Source: Streptomyces sp. DvalAA-43 (GTDB lineage: Bacteria; Actinomycetota; Actinomycetes; Streptomycetales; Streptomycetaceae). Taken from it: a DNA stretch of 64,000 nt. This document shows positions 33,001 through 41,370 of this stretch, one piece after another. The stretch's first letter is position 1. Each line of letters starts with the position of its first letter. The position numbers and the translations under genes were made by a program. Below the pieces are notes generated by a model. The model did no database searches. It saw nothing but the letters and a program-made list of their open reading frames with translations, and was not told the origin of the DNA. The stretch spans positions 1-64,000 of the forward strand of contig NZ_FMBW01000094.1 of NCBI RefSeq assembly GCF_900091725.1, given 5' to 3'.

Positions 33001-34494
33001 GTGCACCGCAGACTCATCGTCCCGAGCGCACTCGCGGCCTCCCTGCTGCTGGCGATCCCGGCCTCGGCCGCCGGAGGCACCGTGGGCGCCCCGGGCATCG
33101 GCGACCCCTACTACCCGGCCAGTGGCAACGGCGGCTACGACGTCTCGCACTACGACCTGCGGCTGAAGTACCAGCCCGCGACGGATCTGCTGGAGGGCAC
33201 GGCGACGATCCTCGCCACGACCACCCAGGAACTCTCCCGTTTCAACCTGGACTTCGGGCTGGACGTCTCCGAGGTCCGGGTGAACGGCAAGAAGGCCGGC
33301 CATGTGAAGAACGGCGAGCAGGAGCTGGAGATCACCCCGGCCGCCCCGCTGGCGAAGGGCAAGGCCGTCTCGGTGGTCGTGCGGTATGCCGGGAAGCCCT
33401 CCGAGGTGAAGATCAACGGCTGGACGTCCTGGGTCCGCACTCCGGACGGCGCGGTGGCCGCCCAGGAGCCGGAGTCGGCCGCGTGGTGGTTCCCCGGCAA
33501 CGACCACCCGCTGGACAAGGCGACGTACGACATCTCCGTCTCCGTCCCGGACGGTACCCAGGCGATCAGCAACGGCACGCTGCAGTCGCAGAGTTCCAAG
33601 TTCGGCTGGACCCGCTTCAACTGGCGTTCCAGCAAGCCGCAGGCGACGTATCTGACGACGCTGGCGGTCGGGAAGTTCGACATCACCACGGACACCACGT
33701 CGGACGGGCTGCCGGTCGTCAACGCGTACAGCAAGGACCTCGGCGCCAACGCCGGAGCGGCCCGCGCCAGCATCGAGCGGAGCGCCGAGGTCGCCGAGTG
33801 GCTGACGGAGGTCTTCGGGCCGTACCCCTTCGACGCGCTGGGCGGATACTCCCCCAACGTGACGAGCGGCTTCGCGCTGGAGACCCAGACCCGGCCGTTC
33901 TACAGCCCGAAGCAGTTCGCGAACGGGGCGAACGTCTCGGTCGTCGTCCATGAGCTGGCGCACCAGTGGTACGGCGACAGCGTGTCCCTCAAGGGCTGGA
34001 AGGACATCTGGATCAACGAGGGCTTCGCCCGCTACAGCCAGTGGCTGTGGTCGGAGAAGGAGGGCGAGGGAACCGCGCAGGAGCTGGCGGACTACACCTA
34101 CGCCCAGCATCCGGCCGACGACGCCTTCTGGACGGTGAAGCCCGGCGACCCGGGCCCCGACAACCAGTTCGACACCGCCGTCTACGACCGGGGCGCCCTG
34201 GCCCTCCAGGCGCTGCGCAACGAACTGGGCGACGAGACGTTCTTCGCGCTGCTGAAGGGCTGGCCCGCCGAGCACGCCTACGGGAACGCGAGCGTGAGCG
34301 ACTTCGTCTCGTACGCGGAGCGGGTCTCGGGCAAGCCGCTCGCGGCCCTCTTCGACGCCTGGCTGTTCCGGCCGGCCCGGCCCGAGGCCCCGGCGGCGGC
34401 CGGGGCGCACGCCCTGCACGCCACCGGGCAGCCCGCGCGGCCCGCCTCCTGGAAGAAGATCGAGGCGACGAACTCCGTGCACGACCACCGCTGA
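33001..34494 (+). CDS. Secreted M1-family metallopeptidase
   Basis: A 497-aa zinc aminopeptidase-like enzyme. It starts with GTG at 33001 (MHRRLIVPSALAASLLLAIP, cleavage near ASAAG), with GGAG upstream. The zinc site is H317-E318-L-A-H321 and the third ligand E340 in WINEGFAR, the exact 18-residue spacing of M1 peptidases. The usual GXMEN substrate loop appears altered (VTSGFALETQ). It is shorter than full M1 enzymes and lacks the large C-terminal domain. It likely degrades peptides outside the cell together with the adjacent S15 peptidase. Confidence 0.9.
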   Translation: MHRRLIVPSALAASLLLAIPASAAGGTVGAPGIGDPYYPASGNGGYDVSHYDLRLKYQPATDLLEGTATILATTTQELSRFNLDFGLDVSEVRVNGKKAGHVKNGEQELEITPAAPLAKGKAVSVVVRYAGKPSEVKINGWTSWVRTPDGAVAAQEPESAAWWFPGNDHPLDKATYDISVSVPDGTQAISNGTLQSQSSKFGWTRFNWRSSKPQATYLTTLAVGKFDITTDTTSDGLPVVNAYSKDLGANAGAARASIERSAEVAEWLTEVFGPYPFDALGGYSPNVTSGFALETQTRPFYSPKQFANGANVSVVVHELAHQWYGDSVSLKGWKDIWINEGFARYSQWLWSEKEGEGTAQELADYTYAQHPADDAFWTVKPGDPGPDNQFDTAVYDRGALALQALRNELGDETFFALLKGWPAEHAYGNASVSDFVSYAERVSGKPLAALFDAWLFRPARPEAPAAAGAHALHATGQPARPASWKKIEATNSVHDHR

Positions 34495-34500
34495 CGGGTC

Positions 34501-34543
34501 CGGGCACCGCCGTCCCTTTCCCCTGGTGGGGGCGGTGGTGCCC
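34501..34543 (+). terminator. Imperfect hairpin after the M1 peptidase gene
   Basis: GGGCACC-GCC at the left pairs with GGCGGTGGTGCCC at the right with a small bulge, starting 8 nt after the stop codon. It probably terminates the peptidase transcript before the LacI gene. Confidence 0.45.
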
Positions 34544-34642
34544 GGCGGCGGGCCGGTGGCGCCGGTTAGGCTGACGGTGTCGGTGCCGTCCGGCCGGCCA
34601 GGCCGTTCTCCGGCCCGATCCCGCGTGTACGAGGAGCGTCCC

Positions 34643-35692
34643 TTGTCCGGTCCGTCCCACGATGCCGTTCGCGATGCCCGCCCCACCCTGGAGGCCGTGG
34701 CGGCTCGCGCCGGGGTCTCGCGGGCGACGGCCTCCCGGGTGGTGAACGGCGGGGCCGGGGTGCGCAAGCCGCTGGTGGACCAGGTGCGCAAGGCGGTCGA
34801 GGAGCTCGGCTATGTGCCGAACCACGCCGCCCGGACCCTGGTCACCCGGCGCAACGGAGCGGTCGCCGTGATCATCGACGAGCCGGAGTTCCGGATCTTC
34901 TCCGACCCGTTCTTCTCCCGGCAGATCCGCGGCATCAGCCGTGAACTCACCCTGCACGACTCCCAGTTGGTTCTGCTCCTGGTGGAAGGGCGGGGTGATT
35001 TCGACCGGGTCGCCCGCTATCTGGCCGGCGGCCATGTGGACGGCGTACTGGCCTTCTCGCTGCACACCGACGACGGACTCCCCGCGATCATCCGCCGGTT
35101 CCGGGTGCCCGCGGTCTACGGCGGCCGGCCCGGCCGGCCGGGCGCCGCTTTGGGACCGGCCGTCCCGTACGTCGACTGCGACAACCGCGGCGGCGCGGCC
35201 GAGGCGGTACGCCATCTCGTCGCCCTGGGGCGGCGGCGGATCGCGCACATCGCCGGACCGCGCGACCAGACCTCGGCCCTGGACCGGGTCGACGGCTACC
35301 TCGACGTGCTGCCCGACGGCGATCCGGGCCTGGTCGCGGACGGCGACTTCACCGTCGAGGGCGGTGCGCGGGCGATGGCGGAGCTGCTCGACCGCCACCC
35401 CGGCCTGGACGCGGTCTTCGCCGCCAACGACCTGATGGCCTCGGGTGCCCTGCGGGTGCTGCGCGAGCGCGGCCGGAGCGTGCCGGACGAGGTGGCCCTG
35501 GTCGGCTTCGACGACATGGTGTCCATAGCCGAGGCCACCGATCCTCCACTGACGACGGTCCGTCAGGATGTGGAGGGCATGGGCCGGTTGATGGTGCGGA
35601 TGCTGATGGACCTCCTGAGCGACGAGGCCGGGGGCGACGACCGGACTTCGGTGATCACACCGACCGAGCTGGTGCGCCGGGCCTCCGCCTGA
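34643..35692 (+). CDS. LacI-family transcriptional regulator
   Basis: A 349-aa repressor with an N-terminal LacI helix-turn-helix (TLEAVAARAGVSRATASRVVNGG, hinge HAARTLVTRR) and a periplasmic-binding-like sensor domain (VDGVLAFSL, GGRPGRPGAAL, VPYVDCDNRGGAAEAV). The TTG at 34643 has GAGGAG 6 nt upstream and gives the natural start. The ligand and target genes are unknown; no sugar-uptake genes are adjacent. It converges with the first MpaB-like gene: its stop ends at 35692, the base before the other gene's stop. Confidence 0.9.
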   Translation: MSGPSHDAVRDARPTLEAVAARAGVSRATASRVVNGGAGVRKPLVDQVRKAVEELGYVPNHAARTLVTRRNGAVAVIIDEPEFRIFSDPFFSRQIRGISRELTLHDSQLVLLLVEGRGDFDRVARYLAGGHVDGVLAFSLHTDDGLPAIIRRFRVPAVYGGRPGRPGAALGPAVPYVDCDNRGGAAEAVRHLVALGRRRIAHIAGPRDQTSALDRVDGYLDVLPDGDPGLVADGDFTVEGGARAMAELLDRHPGLDAVFAANDLMASGALRVLRERGRSVPDEVALVGFDDMVSIAEATDPPLTTVRQDVEGMGRLMVRMLMDLLSDEAGGDDRTSVITPTELVRRASA

Positions 35693-36571
35693 TCACTCCC
35701 CCGCCCGGACGGCCCGGCGATGGGCCGCCCGCGCCCGGCGCGCGTACGGCAGATAGCGCAGCCGCTCGGGGAGCACGGGCACCACGCGCCGCACCACCCC
35801 GCAGAACCGCCGTAGCGTGCGCTCCTGGGCGTCCGTCCACTCCAGCCCGATGGCCTCCCGCGCCTCCGGCGGCATCAGCCCGATGGTGACGAAGCGCCGG
35901 AACCGGGCCAGCGGCGGGAACAGCACCGGCCACAGCAGCTTCAGCGACAGCCTGAGCGCCAGCGGCCCGCGGTCCGGCGGCGGCACGGGACGGTCGGTGG
36001 CGACCAGGTCCTCGACGACCGGGGTCGACTCGATCTCCTCGGCGAGCACCTTGCGGTAGTACGGCCAGAACTCCTCGATCGTCTGCGGCATGTCCCGGTC
36101 GTGGATGCCGAGGATCCGGCCGACCTGGAGCCACTCCCGGTACAGGGCCCGCTCCTGCGCCGGGGTGAGCGGGCGGACGAGATAGCGCGCGGCGTGCTGG
36201 TAGACGGGGAAGCCGGTGGCGTGCACCCACGCGTAGTTCGCGGGCGACAGCGCATGGTAACCGCGCCCCCGGGTGTCGGTGCCCTGGATGGTGCGGTGCA
36301 GCCGGCGCAGTCTGCGCCCCTCCTCGGCCGCCGCCTCGCCGCCGTACACCCAGAGCTGGAGCGAGCGCAGGGACCTCTCGCCGCGTCCCCACGGGTCCGT
36401 GCGGAAGACGGAGTGCTCGTCGACACCGGCGCCGACCGCCGGGTGGGCGACCTGGAGGGTGAGCGCGGCGGGCAGCATCAGCAGGGCCCGGATGTCGCCC
36501 GAGAGGCTCCAGAGCACACCGCCGGGCGGTGGCGGGGCGGGGTTCCGGGCTTCGGCGGCTGGACTGCTCAT
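35693..36571 (-). CDS. MpaB/Lcp-family (DUF2236) oxygenase-like protein
   Basis: A 292-aa protein of the family that includes fungal MpaB and latex-clearing protein, haem-linked oxygenases. It keeps the family layout: LMLPAALTLQVAHPAVGAGVDEHS near the N-terminus, an RRLHRTIQGTD segment (candidate haem-region His) and SPANYAWVHATGF. The ATG at 36571 has GGGAG upstream. The substrate is unknown. It diverges from a second, different DUF2236 gene across 295 nt, and its stop abuts the LacI stop. Confidence 0.78.
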   Translation of the reverse strand: MSSPAAEARNPAPPPPGGVLWSLSGDIRALLMLPAALTLQVAHPAVGAGVDEHSVFRTDPWGRGERSLRSLQLWVYGGEAAAEEGRRLRRLHRTIQGTDTRGRGYHALSPANYAWVHATGFPVYQHAARYLVRPLTPAQERALYREWLQVGRILGIHDRDMPQTIEEFWPYYRKVLAEEIESTPVVEDLVATDRPVPPPDRGPLALRLSLKLLWPVLFPPLARFRRFVTIGLMPPEAREAIGLEWTDAQERTLRRFCGVVRRVVPVLPERLRYLPYARRARAAHRRAVRAGE

Positions 36572-36866
36572 CACGGTGCTCCCGACGGTCGGCGGGCGCG
36601 CGGCTCGGCGCCCGGCCCCTTGCGTGATCCAGTATGCGAGCCCTCCGGAAGTCATGCGCACCGGCCCCCGCGGCACCGCGTCGCGGGTCCGCCCGTCGGC
36701 GGTGTTGACGGGACTCGTGAAACAAGTCGATAGTATTTGTAACTTTGACTCCCGGACCGGATGGTTCGTCAGATCTCTTGCAAGACAGGTGAGTTGGTCC
36801 GTCGCATGGCGACAGCCCACAGGAACGGTCCCGCGGGGAGTCGGTACCCGGACAGGAGGGCACACC
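36572..36866. promoter_or_regulatory. Divergent promoter region between two MpaB-like genes
   Basis: These 295 nt contain an unusually AT-rich stretch around 36716-36750. On the plus strand, TTGACT (36745-36750) and TCAGAT (36769-36774), 18 nt apart, make a weak candidate -35/-10 pair for the downstream MpaB-like gene. The AT-rich stretch is a likely regulator site. No gene was seen. Confidence 0.45.
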
Positions 36867-37841
36867 ATGGGCCGATACAGCCGCCTGCACGAGATACGCC
36901 GGATGGATCCGGCGCGCGACTACGCCGAGATCCTTCGGCTGATCTCCGCGTACGAGTTCCCCTGGGACTACCGGCAGGGGGTGAGCGTCGCCTTCCTCCG
37001 GGACTACGGCGTCCCCCGGATCTCCGTGCTCCTCGACCGGACCCAGGAGTTCGAGCGGGCCGGACAGAAGCGGTACGACGACACGGTGCTGATCGGGTAC
37101 GAGATGGCCGTCGACGGCTTCGACTCGGAGCGCGGGCGGGCGGCCGCGCGCCATCTCAACCGGATCCACGGCAAGTACCGGATCCCGAACGACGACTTCC
37201 GCTATGTCCTCGCGACCACGGTCGTGGGGCCGAAGCGCTGGATCGACCGGTTCGGCTGGCGGCCCCTGTGCGCCCAGGAGGTCCAGGCCCTGGTGGAGGC
37301 GGGCCGCAAGACGGGGGCGATGATGGGCATCGAGGGGGTGCCCGACACCTATGAGGGCTTCGAGCGGCTCCTCGACTCCTACGAGGAGCGGATGTTCGCG
37401 TACGACCCGGCGAACCGGCGGGTCGCGAACGCCACGTTCCGCGTGATCGCGAGCTGGTATCCGCGTCCGTTGCGGCCCCTGGTGGCGCGGGTCGCGCTCG
37501 CGGTGCTGGACGAGCCGCTGCTGGCGGCGCTGGGCTTCCGGCCGCAGCCGCGGTGGGTGCGGACCTCGGCGTCGGCGGCTCTGCGTCTGCGCGCCCGCTG
37601 TGTCCGCCGGCTGCCGGCCCGGCCCCGCAGGTTTCCGGCGCGCCCGCGGCCCCGTACGTACCCCTTCGGCTGGCGGCTCGACGACCTCGGCCCGCACTGG
37701 GCCCGCAGCCGCCCGGTGGAACCGCTGCCCGACGAGACGGGCGGCGGGACGGGAGGTGCTATCCGGCAGCGAGCAACGGCACCAGATAGCGGCGGGCGAA
37801 CTCCCGCACCTGGGTGTCGTCGTCCAGCTGGAAACAGCTGA
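36867..37841 (+). CDS. Second MpaB-family (DUF2236) oxygenase-like protein
   Basis: A 324-aa protein of the same superfamily but a different branch from the divergent neighbour. The conserved block is HLNRIHGKYRIPNDDFRYVLATTVVGP, with WRPLCAQEVQAL after it. The ATG at 36867 follows GGAGGG. Homology seems to end near residue 295 (YPFGWRLDDLGPHW); the last 30 or so residues are Gly/Arg/Pro-rich and read through into the antisense of the TetR gene, overlapping it by 83 nt. The native stop may have been lost. Substrate unknown. Confidence 0.75.
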   Translation: MGRYSRLHEIRRMDPARDYAEILRLISAYEFPWDYRQGVSVAFLRDYGVPRISVLLDRTQEFERAGQKRYDDTVLIGYEMAVDGFDSERGRAAARHLNRIHGKYRIPNDDFRYVLATTVVGPKRWIDRFGWRPLCAQEVQALVEAGRKTGAMMGIEGVPDTYEGFERLLDSYEERMFAYDPANRRVANATFRVIASWYPRPLRPLVARVALAVLDEPLLAALGFRPQPRWVRTSASAALRLRARCVRRLPARPRRFPARPRPRTYPFGWRLDDLGPHWARSRPVEPLPDETGGGTGGAIRQRATAPDSGGRTPAPGCRRPAGNS

Positions 37842-38391
37842 CGGGGTTGAGGAGGAAGGAGACGGTGATCCGCACCATCAGTTCGGCGACCGGGGTCGGA
37901 TCGCTGGCCGGCCGGCCCTCGGCGCGCCGGGCGTCACGCAGCCGGTCGGCCAGGTACGCGCGGATGGCGAGGAAGGCCGGTCCGCTCTCCAGGGTCAGGA
38001 ACGGCAGCATCGTCTCGGGCTCCAGCCTCAGGAGACCACCGATGAGCGGATGCTCGCGGATGTGCCGGAGCACCGCGGCGAAGCCCTCGACGAGCCGGTC
38101 CTGTGTCGTCGGCAGCGCGGCCACGGCCTCGTCCACCTCCACGACGAAGCGGCGGTACTCGCGCAGCAGACAGGCGGAGACGAGGCTGTCCTTGTTGCCG
38201 ATCCGCCGGTACACGGTCACGCGCGAGACCCTGGCGCGCTTGGCGACGTCGTCGACGGTGGAGCGGCGCAGCCCGAAGGTCGTGAACTGCTCGCGCGCGG
38301 CGTCCAGGATCCGCTCGATCAGCGCGTCGGAGGGCGGTGTGGCGCGGAGCGCCAGGGCCAGCTCCGCCTCGTCGGTGCTCCGTGCCGTCAT
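37759..38391 (-). CDS. TetR-family transcriptional regulator
   Basis: A 210-aa repressor with an N-terminal helix-turn-helix (FGLRRSTVDDVAKRARVSRVTVYRRIGNKDSL) and a C-terminal ligand domain. The ATG at 38391 has GGAGGG upstream; the longer frame is not supported. A near-perfect 25-bp palindrome lies 44 nt upstream, so it probably represses itself. It converges with the second MpaB-like gene, with an 83-nt overlap, and may regulate the MpaB pair, but no copy of its operator was seen there by eye. Confidence 0.9.
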   Translation of the reverse strand: MTARSTDEAELALALRATPPSDALIERILDAAREQFTTFGLRRSTVDDVAKRARVSRVTVYRRIGNKDSLVSACLLREYRRFVVEVDEAVAALPTTQDRLVEGFAAVLRHIREHPLIGGLLRLEPETMLPFLTLESGPAFLAIRAYLADRLRDARRAEGRPASDPTPVAELMVRITVSFLLNPVSCFQLDDDTQVREFARRYLVPLLAAG

Positions 38392-38434
38392 GGGCCCTCC
38401 CCCGTTCCGCCGCTTCCACCCCACCATAGGAGCC

Positions 38435-38459
38435 GATACGGAGTGACTCACCCCGTATC
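38435..38459. promoter_or_regulatory. 25-bp imperfect palindrome, candidate TetR operator
   Basis: Outer arms GATACGG (38435-38441) and CCGTATC (38453-38459) are perfect, and the centre GTGACTCAC (38443-38451) is also symmetric around one base. Only positions 8 and 18 break the symmetry. It lies 44-68 nt upstream of the TetR start, an ideal place for autorepression. Next to it are two copies of CTGTATCCAC (38461-38470, 38475-38484) that repeat the GTATC core. Confidence 0.65.
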
Positions 38460-38551
38460 TCTGTATCCACATCCCTGTATCCACGCGGGCAGGGCGGCCA
38501 CCGGGGTCCGGTGGGCGCCCTGCCGAGGGGTGTGTTCGGTCCGGCCGGTAC

Positions 38552-41242
38552 CTACTCGCAGGTCCCGGCGAACGTTTCGCGGGTCACCACGTCGGTGGCC
38601 GCGGCGGTGGTGTCCAGCCAGGCGACGCGCCGGCCGTCACCGAGCGACGGGGCCAGCTGTGCGCCGGAGGAGCAGGAGACACGGGTGAAGTTGTCGAGGC
38701 CCGCGAGCACATCGGCGGTCCTGGCGACCTTCACCTTGCCCGGCCCGCTCCAGGAGCCGAGCGCTCCCCAGAAGTCGTAGGTGGAGTAGGCGAAGTACCG
38801 GTCGTTGACCGAGAACTGGGCGAGGTACGTGCTCGTCGGGTAGCGCAGCGTGGCCGCCGTGGACAGGTCGCCGAGCGGAGCGGAGACGAACTTCGAGGAC
38901 GGGATCAGGAAGCCGCCCGTCTCCCGCCAGAAGACGCGGTCCGAGGTCAGCTGGATGTCCGAGACGTAGTCGAAGAGGAAGCCGGCGATCCGCTTGCTCT
39001 GTGTGGTGCCCTTCGAGATGTCGTGGACATGGACGTACGTGCCGTCACCGCCGGCCCAGGCGATCCGGCCGTGCTTCATCGTGAGGTGGGCGGCCTTGGT
39101 GCCGGCCTCGGGGGTCACATTGACCGTGGTGCCGTCGGCCTTGCGGAGCATGACGTCCTGCTCGCCGTCGGCGGTGGTGCTGATGTAGGCGAGCGCGCCG
39201 TGGTCGGTCACCGGCTCGGTCTCGTCCGCGTCCGGGCGGTCGACCAGCTTCTTGACCGCTCCCTGGCCCTTCGCACCGGCCCGGTAGACGCCGATGCCGT
39301 CGGCGGTGATCCGGGTGAAGACGATGCGGTCGTCGTCCAGGGAGGGGTCGAGCAGATAGGCGTCCTCCTGGGCCAGTTCGTGCTTCGGCTTCTTCCCGAA
39401 GCGGCCCACGGTGATGCCGAAGGCGGCGCTGCCCTGGCCCCAGGCGATGGCGTCGCCGTGGCTGATCGCGTAGACGTCGCCGTTGATCTGCGCGGCCTGC
39501 TCGTCGACGCCGCTGTAGACCTCGTAGGCGGGCAGGACGCCGGCGCCGATGGTGGTGCCGTCGTGTGTGCCGCCCTTCTTCTCCCAGCCGGTCTCGATGC
39601 CGTGGTCGTCGAAGGCCTTGGCGATGACGGCGAGATCGGCCTTGGAGACGTGCAGGGACTTGGCCGCGAGGGTGACCGCGTTGCGCATGTCGGTGAAGCC
39701 GGACAGCGGGGTGAGGTAGTTCTGCGCGGACCGGTAGACGATCTGGTCGGCGAGCTCGCTGTCGAGGTTCTTGCGCATGTCCCACAGCGCGCCGCCGACG
39801 ATGGTGGAGTTGTAGTGCACTCCGCCGTTGTCGATGTCGAGCGTGACGGGCTGGTAGTCCTTCTGCGCGTCGCGCCCGTCGTTCAGGTCGCGCAGGGCGC
39901 ACTCCGCCAGCGGCTTGGTGCCGTTGCAGAGGTACTCCCCGATGAGGCCGGACGCCGGGTCGCTCATCGCGATGCCCTTGTCGGCGGTCTCCATGGCGTT
40001 GCCGAAGTAGTCGGATATCGCCTCGTTGAGGGCGCCGGACTGGTTGAGGTAGACGAGCCCGGCGGAGTGCTCGGTGACCCCGTGCGTCATCTCGTGGCCG
40101 ACGACGTCCAGGCCGACGGAGAGCGGCACGCCGTCCATGTGGCCGTAGACCATCTTGGAGCCGTCCCAGAAGGCGTTGGCGTAGTCCTTGCCGTTCGCGG
40201 CGACGTTGACGACCGAGGAGATCGTGCCGCCCTTGCCGTCCACCCCGTCGCGGCCGATCCGGTCCTTGTAGTACTCGTACACCTTCGCCGCGTTCAGATG
40301 CGCGTCGACCGCGCCCGACGAGGTGTTGGCGCCGTCGAAGCGGTCGCTCGCCGACGCACCCAGCCGGATGTCGTCGGTGACCGGGCCGCCCGCGACGGCC
40401 GTGTACTCCTTGCGGTTCGCGTCGTAGGTACGGATCTGGCCGCCGGTCCGCGGATACATGGCGCGGGTGGAGTCGACGAGCGTGTACGAGCCGTCCGCCT
40501 CCTTGTTGACGTCGAGCTCCGTCTCGGTGCCGTCGACGCGTACGCCCGTCCCCTGCGCGGGCGACGCGTCGGCCGCGTCGATGTTGTTGTACGAGAGAGC
40601 GATGCCGCCCACCCGCGCGTCGACGTACACCTCCTGGCGCACCGGGGAACCGTTCGCCTTGCCGCCGGTGACCGTGAAGTGCCAGGCCAGCCTGCCGCCC
40701 CGGGCGTCGGGGAGCACGGACAGGCCGTGCGCCTCGGTCCTCGCGCCCCGCACTCCGGACAGGCCGCGGTCGAGCGTGAACATCCGCCGCTTCGCGGTGG
40801 CTTCGCTCACCTTCGGCGTGGTGGAGACGGTGAGGTCCGTGTAGAGCGTGCCGGTCGCGGACGTGACCTGCTGGCCGCCGTCGGCCGCCTGGGTCTGCAC
40901 CGCGTACTCGGCGCCGAAGACCGGGACGCCGTCGTGCTTCTGCTGGAAGCGCACCGAGGACTGCTCGCCGTCCCTGGTCGTCCTGACCGTCCTCAGGTCG
41001 GAGACGGGGACCTTGTACGTGTCCTCATGGGCCTTGATGTGGGCTCGGGCCGCCTCGGCCGGAGTGCCCTGGCGGGCGGACCCGTCCAGGCCCTGCGTCA
41101 TCGCCGGGGCGACACCCACCGGGTCGGGCGTCCGCGCGGTGGCGGTGCCGCCCGCCCAGGCCGGTGCGGCCAGCAACGATGCGCCGGTCGCGGCGGCCAC
41201 CACTCCGGTCGCCAGCATCCGCAGCACGTTTGTTCGTCTCAC
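38552..41242 (-). CDS. Secreted M4 (thermolysin-type) metallopeptidase with C-terminal propeller-like region
   Basis: An 896-aa secreted protease with a GTG start at 41242 (GGGAGG upstream). A signal peptide (VVAAATGASLLAAPAWA) is followed by an FTP/PepSY propeptide (FQQKHDGVPVFGAEYAVQ). The catalytic zinc motif is H383-E384-M-T-H387, with the downstream Glu in GALNEAISDYFGNAME. After the M4 C-terminal domain, roughly the last 290 residues form repeats with TolB-like character (DDDRIVFTRITADGIGVYR, DHGALAYISTTADGEQDVML). That extension is absent from standard thermolysins. The regulator gene upstream on the same strand ends 128 nt away. Confidence 0.9.
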   Translation of the reverse strand: MRRTNVLRMLATGVVAAATGASLLAAPAWAGGTATARTPDPVGVAPAMTQGLDGSARQGTPAEAARAHIKAHEDTYKVPVSDLRTVRTTRDGEQSSVRFQQKHDGVPVFGAEYAVQTQAADGGQQVTSATGTLYTDLTVSTTPKVSEATAKRRMFTLDRGLSGVRGARTEAHGLSVLPDARGGRLAWHFTVTGGKANGSPVRQEVYVDARVGGIALSYNNIDAADASPAQGTGVRVDGTETELDVNKEADGSYTLVDSTRAMYPRTGGQIRTYDANRKEYTAVAGGPVTDDIRLGASASDRFDGANTSSGAVDAHLNAAKVYEYYKDRIGRDGVDGKGGTISSVVNVAANGKDYANAFWDGSKMVYGHMDGVPLSVGLDVVGHEMTHGVTEHSAGLVYLNQSGALNEAISDYFGNAMETADKGIAMSDPASGLIGEYLCNGTKPLAECALRDLNDGRDAQKDYQPVTLDIDNGGVHYNSTIVGGALWDMRKNLDSELADQIVYRSAQNYLTPLSGFTDMRNAVTLAAKSLHVSKADLAVIAKAFDDHGIETGWEKKGGTHDGTTIGAGVLPAYEVYSGVDEQAAQINGDVYAISHGDAIAWGQGSAAFGITVGRFGKKPKHELAQEDAYLLDPSLDDDRIVFTRITADGIGVYRAGAKGQGAVKKLVDRPDADETEPVTDHGALAYISTTADGEQDVMLRKADGTTVNVTPEAGTKAAHLTMKHGRIAWAGGDGTYVHVHDISKGTTQSKRIAGFLFDYVSDIQLTSDRVFWRETGGFLIPSSKFVSAPLGDLSTAATLRYPTSTYLAQFSVNDRYFAYSTYDFWGALGSWSGPGKVKVARTADVLAGLDNFTRVSCSSGAQLAPSLGDGRRVAWLDTTAAATDVVTRETFAGTCE

Positions 41243-41370
41243 AGGACCTCCCCATCGCACACCTGCGCCTGAGCCGGGGGCCTCAGGCGTTGACGTGCTG
41301 ATCGTTCGCCATGGAGGTTGCGTGAACAAGGGATGGCCCTGGCGCGAAAGTGCCGTGGCGCAATTACGCC

